NCBI GenBank assembly: GCA_027886185.1
Contig: WOAB01000589.1
Coordinates: forward strand, 9,367,001 to 9,431,000
Source of the DNA: Rheum nobile
Taxonomy: Eukaryota > Streptophyta > Magnoliopsida > Caryophyllales > Polygonaceae
Length of the DNA: 64,000 bases
Direction of reading: 5' to 3'
The notes below the pieces were generated by a model that was given only the letters and a program-made list of their open reading frames with translations, made no database searches and was not told where the DNA came from. Below, piece by piece: positions 54,722 to 64,000 of the stretch (position 1 is the stretch's first letter; each line of letters starts with the position of its first letter). Made by a program: the position numbers and the translations under genes.

Positions 54722-57700
54722 GTTCCATGCGGAACTGTTCGAAGGGTTCCCTGTTTAGTGCCTTGGTGAAAATGTCGGCGATCTGATCCTTGGTTCCGCA
54801 GAAGTCCATGGACACTAACCCTTTCTCCACAAAATCACGTAAGAAGTGATGTCTTATCTCGATATGTTTGGTACGTGAAGTTGCACGAGATTCTTGGAGA
54901 TATTTATTGCACTAGTATTGTCACAAAGAATGGGAATAGAGTCAAGAAGAATACCATAGTCGCTAAGTTGTTGTTTAAGTCATAGGAGTTGAGTGCAACA
55001 AGCAGCGGCGGATATGTATTCGGCTTCTGCAGCGGATAGAGAAACTGAATTCTGCTTCTTTGATCCCCAAGAGACCAAGCATGGCCCAAGGAACTGAGCC
55101 ATTCCAAATGTGGACTTTCTATCCACTTTGTTCCCTGTGAAGTCCGCATCTGTGTCTCCAACTAGATCCAAGTTTCCACCCCTTGGATACCACAGACATA
55201 GATCATCTGTTCCCTTCAAGTATCTCAGAATCCTCTTCACTGCTTTGAGGTGCGTCTCTTTGGGATCAGCCTGAAAGCGAGCACATAGACACACACTATA
55301 CATAATATCAGGTCTACTTGCAGTGAGATAGAGAAATGAACCTATGATTCCTCGATAGAAAGATGGATCAACTCCTTGTTCATGTTCGTCCTTTCCCATT
55401 GGATTGTTTGGAGAGATAGGAGTTGTGAAGGGCTTTGCATCAGACATTCCGAACTTCTTGACACATTCCCTGAGGTACTTCTGCCGATGCACTTTGGTTC
55501 CCTCATCTCCCTGAGAGACTTGAAGACCCAAGAAGAACCAGTTTTGAGAATTTTTGAGAATTTTTGAAATCACCAACGGAGACAAGTTTTGAGAATTTTT
55601 GAAATCATCAGACGCCGATTCACTGGCCATCAGTTTTGAGAATTTTTGAACCAATTTATCATCTGTAGAACCAAAGATGATATCATCAACGTAGACTTGT
55701 ACAACCAGAATGTGCTTTCCCTCCTTCAGAAGGAACAAAGTCTTGTCGACCTTTCCACGAACATATCCATGAGCCAAAAGGAACTGTGAGGGCCTTTCGT
55801 ACCAGGCCCTCAGAGCTTGTTTGAGACCGTACAACACTTTGTCAAGAACATAGACATGGTCAGGTTGGGAAGCGTCCTCAAAACCAGGTGTTTGCTCTAC
55901 ATAGACTTCCTCCTTGAGAACTCCATTCAAGAAGGCGGTTTTGACATCCATTTGTTGTAGTTTGAAGCCGTGGAAAGAGGAGTAGGCAATTAATAGTCTT
56001 ATGGCTTCTAACTTGGCAACATGAGCAAATGTCTCATCATAGTCGATTCCTTCCTGCTGGTTGTAACCTTTCACCACCAGTCTTGCTTTATTCCTTGTGA
56101 CCTGACCTTGATCATCCAGCTTGTTTCTGAACACCCACTTTGTTCCTATCACTGTCTTGTTCCTTGGTCGAGGAACCAACCGCCAAACCTTGTTCCTTTT
56201 GAACTGATGGAGTTCTTCTTGCATGGCATTAATCCAGTCGGGATCCTTCAATGCTTCTCCTACAGTTTTAGGTTCTTGCAGAGAGAGAAAAGAATTGAAA
56301 GCACAAAAAATATGTAACGAAGAGCGAGTGCTGTGAGGAGTTCCCCTTCTGTAATCTGTAAAGATTTGATGGACGGGATGAGCCCACTTCTGCTGGTAGT
56401 TTCTGATTTGTAGATTGTTGATGTCAAACTCCTCGGATTCAGTGTTACCAGTAGTAGAGCTTTCACCACCATTTCCTACAGCATCATGACCCTCTTCATT
56501 GTTTTCTTCAGTAGCTGGACTTTCCTCAAAGGATTCCACTAAGTCAGGACTGGGGCTCTGTTCCCCCTGAGGAACCTTAGAAGATTCAGATGATTGACCA
56601 CCTTCATCTGTCCCAACGGAGTTGGCGGAGTTGGGGGTTCTTGGTGTTGATGGGTCATCAGGAGTTTCTTGATTTTGCGGGATCCCATCTTCGACACCGT
56701 TTTCCACAAGCTGAAAGCGATCATCTTCAGATGTGCCAGTGTTTAAGGGAACACTCGCGGATTATTCCTGCACATTGTTACCAGCCATAATAGATTCATC
56801 GAAAACGACATGAATGCTTTCTTCTACCTTTTGAGTTCTCTTGTTGAATACTTTGTAGGCTTTGCTGTGAAGAGAATATCCTACAAAGGTCCCTTCGTCA
56901 CTTCTGGGATCAAACTTCCCAAGAGAATCCTTCCCATTGTTGTGGACAAAACACTTGCAGCCGAACGCGCGCAAATGAGACACGGTGGGCTTTCTTCCCC
57001 TTAGGAGTTCATAGGCAGTCTTGTTCAAGAGAGGACGAATGGTTGTCCTGTTCAGAACATAGCAGGCAGAGTTCAAGGCTTCAGCCTAGAAGCTCATAGG
57101 AAGACCACTTGCAATAAGGAGGGTGCGTGTCATGTCTTCTAGGGTTCTGTTCTTCCTTTCCACAACACCGTTTTGCTGAGGTGTCCTTGGAGATAAGAAA
57201 TTGTGATTAATGTCTTTGTTCCTGCAAAGGGATAGAAACCTAGAGTTCTCAAATTATGTCCCATGATCAGTTCGGATGGACCCCACAGGTTGTCCTACAC
57301 TCCATTCAACTGACTTGAGCGAAGATTCGAATTCAGCGAACACTTCATCCTTTGATGACAGAAAGATGGTCCATGTGTACCTGGAATAGTCATCGACAAT
57401 AACAAAGACATAGGCGTTTCCTCCACGACTCTTTGTGCGCATTGGCCCACAAAGATCCATGTGGATTAGTTCTAGAGGACGAGAAGTGCTTACCTCCTTC
57501 TTTGACTTGAAGGATGATCTGACTTGTTTACCTTTGGTGCATGACTCACAAACTTCATTTCTTGTTGCTTCGATCTTAGGAAGACTGTTCACCAGTTCTT
57601 GTCTATGAAGTTTTGAGAGGAGTTGAAGGCTTGCATGACCGAACCATTTATGTCACAGATCTGTTGTCCTAGCAATGGATGACAGACATAGTTCCTTCTC

Positions 57701-58042
57701 AGGGATGAAAGCAGGGTCAACCTTATAGACGTTGTTATCGCAAATTCCTTTGAGTAGGACTTTTCCTATACTTATACACTCGACATGACAATCATCAGTA
57801 GTAAAGACTACCCTATTTTTCTTATTTTGACATAGTTGAGCCACACTAAAAAGATCAAATTTGAGATTATTTACAAGTGTCACATTGTTCATAGTAATAT
57901 GATTAGAAAGCCTTACCTTACCGATACCACAGACTTCTCCCTTACTCTTGTTTCCAAAGGTTATTGAACCTCCGGAGGCCTGCTGAAGAGAGGTGAACCA
58001 TCCTTTGTTCCCTGTCATGTGGCTTGAGCAAGCAGATACCAA
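54722..58042 (-). pseudogene. copia2 pol, several stops, protease site deleted, RT core rewritten
   Basis: On minus: protease remnant SACSSHMTGN with the catalytic Asp missing; the GAG-pre-integrase part; integrase (CESCTKGKQVRSSF, HMDLCGPMR, RTDHGT followed by a stop, QQNGVVERKN); and a linker. RT carries GIDYDETFAHVAKLEAIR, YVDDIIFGS (near 55675) and FFLGLQVSQ. RNase H carries DADFTGNKVDRKST and SAAEAEYISAAACC, then a stop at 54980. Stops fall near 57650, 57253, 57088 and 56761. Between the YVDD box and FFLGLQVSQ a string of copied segments replaces the usual sequence. The polyprotein is not functional. Confidence 0.9.
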
Positions 58043-59119
58043 GAGCCTTTCCTTGCTTCATCCTCAGATCCCTGAAGATACCCTTCTGGTTCATTGTGGT
58101 CATTTATGCTCATCAAACAGATGTCCCTTGAATGAGATGATTCTTCATCATCTGAGTTGGAATCACCCCATGTAGCAATCATTGCTTGTTCCCCTTCACG
58201 AACCTGAGGAAGACCTGCCTTCTTCTTGAAGCAGTTTTTGGCAAAATGCCCTTTTGTTTTGACAGTGGTAACAAACGACATCCCTCATGTCTTTGTTCCC
58301 TTCAGAGGAACTGGGAGTGCTCTTGTTTCGCGACTAAATTTTCTTCATAGCTCTGGTGATGAGAGCAACATCTTTATCACCGTCCTCGTCTTCTTCTTCA
58401 ATTTGAAACAAATCAAAGGCACGTTCAACCTTCAAGGCAATGCTTTTGGCCTTCTCATCTCCTTTCTTATTCATCTTGTGGTTGTATATAGAGGCGTTGC
58501 TTTCAAGCTTGGCAACAACTTCTTCCATAGTGAGAGACTTGACATCAGTCTGGGAGTAGAGAGCGAGAGCAATCGCATCCCACTGAGAGTTGAGACCTTG
58601 CATGAAGTGGTGAGTGAGCTTCCAGTCTGGCATCTCTTCGTCAAGAAACTCCAGTTGTGCTACTATTCCCTGGAACTTGGAATAGAACTCTTGAATGTGC
58701 TCACCCTTTCCTTGAGAAATTTGATCGTACTCCTTCATCAAGGAAAGGATTCTATTTTTCTTAACATATTCATTTCCATGATGGAGACATTTTAGAGCAT
58801 CCCAGATCTCCTTGGTGGTTTTGTACCCGATGATTTTCTTGAGATCCGTGGGGAGAAGAGCCATGTGAAGGATCTTCTTAGCTCTGTTGTTCTTCTCCAG
58901 CTTCTTCCAGTCATCATCAGTGTAGTCAACCCTTGGCTTCGGCTTCGTAGCATCTTTATCATTCGAAATAGCTATAGGGCCAACTTCAATGATTCTCCAT
59001 ATCTGTCCATCGATGGAACAGATGTGGGACTCGATTTGTTCCACCCACCAATCATATTCTCGAGCCTTCAGAATTGGAGGCTTCCAGAATGAGTCTCTAA
59101 TGGCATTGATTGACAACAT
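58043..59119 (-). pseudogene. copia2 gag: intact N-terminal 261 codons, then stop and knuckle frameshift
   Basis: On minus, ATG at 59119 opens MLSINAIRDSFWKPP. A DUF4219/UBN2-type gag follows (WWVEQIESHICSIDG, IWDALKCLHHGNEYVKKNR, GEHIQEFYSKFQGIVAQLE). A TAG at 58334-58336 ends the open part. Downstream the knuckle reads CYHCQNK, then an extra A shifts the frame, and GHFAKNCFKKK continues in another frame (58281-58015). Gag would package the RNA; here it lacks the knuckle. Confidence 0.88.
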
Positions 59120-59161
59120 CTTTCCTGCAAAGTCTATAACGAAAACAATCTAGAGCATCAA

Positions 59162-59173
59162 GCTCTGATACCA
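59162..59173 (-). promoter_or_regulatory. Primer-binding site of copia2
   Basis: On minus the site reads TGGTATCAGAGC, a perfect initiator tRNA-Met complement, two bases from the LTR. Confidence 0.9.
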
Positions 59174-59175
59174 AT

Positions 59176-59876
59176 TGTTGGATCGTTAGAGTTACGTCTG
59201 AGGGAACAAAAACTTTGTTCCCACAGAAGGTGCAGTGGAATAATACAGCAAGAAAGATAAGGAACGAACTCACGATGTATAGTGGAAACCCTAATTAGCC
59301 AACTAGCTAATCAAAGAAAAACCACTACCTTCAAGCTTCTTGCTTAAGAGGATTTTGAAGCGTCTACTTGTCTTATTGATTTCTTATTCGATTACACTTG
59401 TAGCATGGACTCCAAACCCTAGACTTCCCACCTAGATTTGAAACTCTCTTCTACAACAGTGAATACGAACTCAACCCTCTAAGACTCACAAACTCTTCAC
59501 TCTTTTTTTCTTCTCAGTTTAATGTTCCGAGTTCGTACATAGAAAATGAATCCATACTTCTATAAATACAACTCGTCTAAAACTCAATCGTAACAAGATA
59601 CAAAATTTTCTAAACTTGGTAACAAGAAGATATCAATTGGTTGGAAGAATAATATTCTAACCGTCTATATTATCTAAAGAAGGGGTTCCTTAAAATAATA
59701 TAATCGGTAGAAGATATAATTCTTCTCTCTTCGAATATATTATCTTAGGAAAGATTTCCTAAGATAATACATTCGGATTTCTCTCTCCGCATCTTCTCTT
59801 CGGCGAGATCCTTCCAGCCGAAATATCTTATCCTTGACCGCGTGATCTTCCATGATAGTTTCCATAATCTTCACGC
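59176..59876 (-). repeat. 5' LTR of copia2 (interrupted)
   Basis: This copies 52511 to about 53213 of the 3' LTR. It stops at CTTCACGC, where the 3' LTR reads CTTAACGCTGGATATC. The missing 200 bases should follow the hAT element beyond 64000. Confidence 0.92.
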
Positions 59877-59889
59877 TAGGGGTGAGCAA

Positions 59890-60062
59890 AAAATCCATAT
59901 CCGGTCGATCCGATCCTATAACCCGCCAATCCGAATCCGAAAAATCCGTATCCTAAAAAATCCGTTTAATTATTATCCGTATTCGGTCCGATCCGAGTCA
60001 TTTTTCCGGATATCCGGCTTGGATACGGATAAACAACCGGATATCCGCGATTCGGGAATATT
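59890..60062. promoter_or_regulatory. Subterminal motif cluster of the hAT element
   Basis: ATCCG or its complement CGGAT occurs more than ten times in about 170 bases, including the self-complementary CCGGATATCCGG-like pair near 60005-60045. Clusters of short subterminal motifs bind the transposase in characterised hAT elements such as Ac. Binding here is inferred. Confidence 0.6.
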
Positions 60063-61394
60063 ACGTATAATAAATATATTTTTGAAAATTAAACTAAAAT
60101 ATATAGATGTTTTATTATCTAAATTTTAAAATCAATCAGTAACATACTTACATTTACCAATTGCAAACAAAATCCAACCAAACTTAATTATATTACATAC
60201 TTTACGGTCCATCATACTAGCCCAGTAGCCCATCAGGCATCAACCGACCCATTAGTAAATAAGTTGTAGTAAAAGACTAAAACCTAGTTGCCATTCTTTG
60301 ATTTCTTTACATCGTTCTCTTCCTCTCTCTCACACCCGCCACTTTCCTCCATGGCTTTCGTTCTCTTATCACTGTTATCAGACACAACTCACCCCTTTCC
60401 TTCGTCTATCTTCCTTCATCGATCTTCCTAGTTCCTACTGCTTTATTTAACTCCCCACTCACCTCACCTCAGAGGCTCAGACATTTGATCAACATGGTGA
60501 AGCGACAACAAGTGCACGCCAAGCCGATCTAGGGTTCCTTTCCCTATTTTTAAGCGCACAAGTGGCCTCCGGCTTCCGATTTCAAGCGCACAAGTCCGAT
60601 CTAGGGTTCCTTCTCCTTCGGATTAGGTTAGGATTCTTCATCTCAAATTTCCCCTTCTGTTGTTCAATTCCTGTGCTATTTCTCTTTTCCTTTCTGTAAT
60701 TTGTCTAGCTTTTTCACTGTCCAAACAAACGAGTAAAAACTCTTTCTGATCTGGTAATTTGCTTCATCACTTGTTATTCGAAGGTGTTTTGATTCGAAGA
60801 ATTCATTTTTTATAGAAATGGATGGATATCTAATTTCCAATCTAAGTAGTTGTAAACTTGTAATGATGTCTGGTTAGTGTTTGTATTATGTATGTATGCC
60901 TGCTAACATTTTCTACTAAAAATTAGAGGTCTGAGCATCTTTTGGACAAGAAACTTTCATGTCTGATCTTGAGCTTATGCATGTTTGATCAAGTTTATAA
61001 ATTTTCTTTAAAGCTTTGAAGTTCTCTTGCTTGTTGGGAAAAAATGGTTCTTTAACAGAAACTAATCATTTAATTTGGATGTACATTATCATCTTTTGAG
61101 CCAGAATGTTTACTGTATATTGTATGTTATTACTGCCCTTGTCTCTGCTTCATCTTGTTCACTTGTTGTGTTCAGCCAATGTCACTGCACTTGTGTCTGC
61201 TTCATCTTGTTGTGTTCAGCCAAAATGTTTACTGTATATTGTATGTTATTACTTGAGTAGCTTGTGGTCATTAATTCATTATCTAAACTTTCAATCCTAC
61301 TATGTTTGTATGTTTACTGCATTGATTGATCTATGTCTTGTTTCTACAGTGAACTGAAATTGAAGCTAGGACAAACATTCAATTGATCCAAATC
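60063..61394 (+). other. hAT promoter, 5' UTR and UTR intron region
   Basis: CT-rich transcript-leader-like sequence at 60290-60480 is followed by a likely UTR intron ending at TTTCTACAG (61340-61348). The segment at 61090-61260 contains direct repeats: TGTTTACTGTATATTGTATG occurs near 61107 and 61227, and CTGCTTCATCTTGTT also occurs twice. The small frames here are not genes. Confidence 0.55.
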
Positions 61395-63905
61395 ATGGTA
61401 AGTTCTATTAAGCCTTATCAGCTTTATTAGCATCATAACTTATTTTCTTGTTTGTTTGTCTTACTGTTTCTTGTGCAATTAAAAACTGTTTACTCTTGAA
61501 GATTACTTTAATGACTTTATATAAACCTTGTTTGTTTCATGATGGAGCTATATTGTAATTCTGTTTTTGTGCAATTTTTATAGATCTTCTCTATGCTGCT
61601 TTCATCTTATTTATAATGTTTCGCAGGATCATATTAAATCATCTTCAAGTATTCCATCTCAAGACTCAAGTGATCCTGAATTGCAAGATGATGTGGTGAT
61701 TATTGAGGATAAGCAATCTGCACAAGGAAAGCCTCCAAGACACCTTACTTCTTCTTCAGCTAATCCTCTTTCTTGCACATCGGGAAAGAGAAAGAAATAT
61801 TCTCTTAATTGGAATCATTTTGATGAAATTCCTGGTACTGAGTTTGCTAAGTGCAAGTATTGTGATACTAAGATTGGCTGTGCAACAGCTAATGGAACTA
61901 CTCCTTTAAAGAATCACACTTTGAGATGCAAAAAGTATCCTGCTAATATAGATAAGAAACAGAAATTGATGGATATTGAAAGAAAAACTATGATAGGTCC
62001 TAATGGAGTAGTTGAATTTGTTTCTGTACCATGCTCTTGGAGGTTTGATCAAGAAGCTTGTAGAAAAGCTATAGCTAGAATGATTATTGTGGATGAACTG
62101 TCATTTGCTATTGTTGAACGTGAGGGGTTTAGATACTTTTGCAAGTGTTTGAATCCAAAATTTGTTGTTCCTTCTAGATGCACTGTTGCTAGAGATTGCT
62201 ATAAGCTTTATTATGAGGATAGGAAACAGCTTAAGGATAATCTTCAAAGGATGTCTTGTCGAATCAGTCTTACTACAGATGCGTGGACTTCTAGTCAAAA
62301 CTTAAGCTACATGTGTCTCACTGCTCATTTTATTGATGATGATTGGGTTTTGCACAAAAGGATAATAAATTTCTGTCCTCTTGCTGGCCATTCTGGGCAA
62401 TTGATTGGTAGAGCAGTTGAGAATTGTTTGACTGGTTGGGGTATAGAAAACATAATGGTTGTAACGGTTGACAATGCAAGTTCTAATGATTTAGCAATTG
62501 AGCATTTAAAAAGGAGATTCAACCATAGGGAATCTGGTATTCTAGAAGGAAGATTTCTGCATATGAGATGTCATTGTCATATTCTTAATCTTGTTGTGAA
62601 AGAAGGATTAAAGGATATTGATTCTTCTGTTTTGAAAGTTCGTGGTCTTGTAAGGTATGTGAGGTCTTCTCCTAGACGAACTGTCAAGTTTAAGAAGTGT
62701 GTAGAAGAGGAGAAGCTGGTAAGTAAGAGTCTTCTTGTTTTGGATGTTGACACAAGATGGAATTCAACATATTTGATGCTTTGTTCTGCTGTTAAGTTTA
62801 AGAAGGCATTTGCTAACTTGATTATTAAAGATTCTTCTTGTGCTAAGGAGAACCAGAAACTTGGGCTTCCTAACGAAGAGGACTGGAAGAATGTTAGTAG
62901 CATCTTACCAATTTTGAAGGTTTTTTATGATGCTACATTGTTATTATCTGGCTGTCGTTATGTCACTAGCAATTTGGCTGTTGAAGATGTGTTTGGAGTT
63001 GGTAAGATGATCAATAATTATTGCATGAATGAGAAAGGAGAGCATGCAGCCATGGCAATGAAAATGAAGGCTGAGTATGAGAAGTATTGGGGTAATGTTT
63101 TGAACATCAATCTCTTTATGTTTATTGCAATCTTTCTTGACCCAAGGCGTAAGTTGGATTATGTTAATTTTCTTATCCGAAAGTTGTTTGCTGATTCTAA
63201 GGCAAAGATCCTTACTCTTAGTGTCCATGATCTTGTTGAAGAGTTATTTGGAGTATATGCTTCTTCTATGCCTCAAGTGAATAAGGTTTCAGAATGCTCT
63301 ACTCCTAGATCCTCATCTAGCTTAAATGAATGTGATCAAGTAGGAGAGGATATAGGGGTTATAGATTTTGCTATAATATTGTGTTTGGAGTATCAAATGG
63401 AACGGGGCTTTGATTGTATGGAGAATAAATCTGAGCTGAATAAGTACATGTAGGATTCTTGTGAAGCTCTTGTTCCTAAGTTCATAATCTTACAATGGTA
63501 GAAAGACAATAAAAAAAGATATCCTATTATGTCTAAGATGACTCGAGATATCTTAGCAATTCCAGTTTCCACCGTTGCTTCCGAATCTGCTTTTAGCACG
63601 GGAGGTCGAGTTTTAGATTCATTCCGTACTTCTTTATCTCCAAACATGGTGGAAGCTCTTATTTGTACACAAGATTGGAACCGTGCCTCTAATGTTCCTA
63701 CTATTGTTGAGGAAACCTTGCTTGGAATGCAACAAATTGAAGAAGGTTACTTCTCTATATTTTATCTCCTATCACTTTATATGTTCATAGTTTAAAGTTG
63801 CTCATACCTTACTATTTCTGTTTTGAATGAAATTTATTAGGAATTAAGGAAATGTTATTGGAACATCAAGACCATGTAATTGATGATGTGATCAATCAAC
63901 CTTGA
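61395..63905 (+). pseudogene. hAT transposase (BED finger, RNase H-fold core, hAT dimerisation), two nonsense codons
   Basis: Exons are 61395-61397 (the ATG alone), 61627-63745 and 63841-63905. All junctions are GT-AG and the reading starts M-DHIKSSSSIP. The product would be about 728 residues. A BED finger (residues about 45-100: CKYC with HTLRC) is followed by the RNase H-fold catalytic region with TTDAWTS and VVTVDNASSND, each supplying a conserved Asp, then DTRWNSTYLML. The C-terminal dimerisation domain reads PVSTVASESAFSTGGRVLD and ALICTQDW. TAG codons at 63451-63453 and 63499-63501 fall just before the dimerisation domain. The second is a G-to-A change in the usual WW. It resembles the plant RICESLEEPER/DAYSLEEPER-type hAT proteins but sits in a transposon, so it is not called a domesticated gene. 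Confidence 0.92.
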
Positions 63906-64000
63906 GCATCCATAAATCAGTAAGTTTCTTTTCCTTTTATATGTTTGATAGTTTACATTTTGCATTGTTCTCACTTCGCAGCAGCCAATAACTAGTCAAT

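Larger units (their letters stand above)
52511..59876 (-). mobile_element. copia2: SIRE-type Ty1/copia element, minus strand, 5' LTR split by a hAT transposon
   Basis: Two LTR copies (52511 to about 53413, and 59176-59876) enclose a primer-binding site, gag, pol and a 3' region of about 1.3 kb. The LTRs differ at about ten of the first 200 bases by eye. The right LTR stops at 59876 inside a hAT insertion. The left boundary lies in the element B LTR after GTTAC (52506-52510), the likely target duplication, whose partner is outside the window. Several purine-tract repeats before the 3' LTR point to the SIRE/Maximus lineage. Confidence 0.9.
59877..64000 (+). mobile_element. hAT transposon, right end outside the window
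   Basis: The left end TAGGGGTGAGCAAAAAATCC fits plant hAT termini, and the presumed target copy is CTTCACGC (59869-59876). A subterminal region (59890-60060) is dense in ATCCG, GGATATCCG and CCGAT motifs. A leader with an intron and a spliced transposase gene follow. The right terminal repeat is not reached by 64000. The insertion breaks the copia2 5' LTR. Confidence 0.88.

Noticed and set aside
59842..60129. 95-codon plus-strand frame at the hAT left end
   Set aside because: It crosses the transposon boundary and consists of subterminal ATCCG motifs translated as IRIRS-like repeats.
61395..63905. Domesticated hAT-derived host gene (DAYSLEEPER-like)
   Set aside because: It carries two nonsense codons and lies within a transposon with a terminal repeat at 59877 and a target-site copy, so it is a recent transposon copy.

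Overview
This window is a stretch of flowering-plant nuclear DNA, probably a eudicot; no species can be named. The evidence is a many-exon plant gene with AT-rich introns, SIRE-type Ty1/copia and Ty3/gypsy-type LTR retrotransposons primed by initiator tRNA-Met, an L1-type LINE with a plant-style zf-RVT/RNase H tail, Tourist-like and hAT-like MITEs, and a hAT transposon with a BED finger. Only one ordinary host gene is visible: a 12-exon minus-strand gene (712-4883) for an SMP/C2-domain lipid-transfer protein of the NTMC2T6 type. Its 3' end is cut by a copia LTR (1-724) that supplies the last codons and the stop.

Layout. 5068-9579 is a large non-autonomous inverted-repeat element. Its core is a 41-bp satellite that changes orientation at about 6126 and carries two younger MITEs with clear target-site duplications. 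9580-10680 is AT-rich and non-coding, with one MITE candidate. 10680-18185 is LINE debris: a broken ORF1, then a broken ORF2 with endonuclease, RT, zf-RVT and RNase H. 18186-24270 is mostly non-coding, with a 45-bp perfect tandem duplication, another MITE candidate and a GC-rich 37-bp minisatellite (19405-20512). 24270-26570 is a plus-strand gypsy gag-PR-RT relic with a hAT MITE inside the RT. It meets a minus-strand gypsy-type relic (element D, about 26570-29523) at a palindromic, template-switched junction.

29524-42235 is one large gag-only LTR element (C) holding two complete nested insertions. Element A (31445-36025) has LTRs, PBS, PPT and a CCTTT target duplication. Element E (37372-40033, minus strand) has a CCTTC duplication and an anomalous 3' end. 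42236-47615 is a minus-strand copia element (copia1) with a nearly open pol but no 3' LTR. It abuts element B, a minus-strand relative of A in an LTR-internal-LTR-internal arrangement (47616-52510). B is interrupted by a second copia element (copia2, 52511-59876), whose 5' LTR is in turn interrupted by a hAT transposon (59877 to the window end) with a spliced but twice-nonsense-mutated transposase.

The genes do not form a pathway. The window is a stratified record of transposition: C before A and E; B before copia2 before the hAT. Several non-autonomous elements (A, C, D, E, the inverted-repeat element, the MITEs) must have depended on enzymes from elsewhere. I found no bacterial-type operon, CRISPR array, tRNA or rRNA. 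The most unusual signals are the satellite-cored inverted-repeat element, the local templated duplications and inversions at several element junctions, and the family of gag-only LTR elements sharing one tRNA primer.
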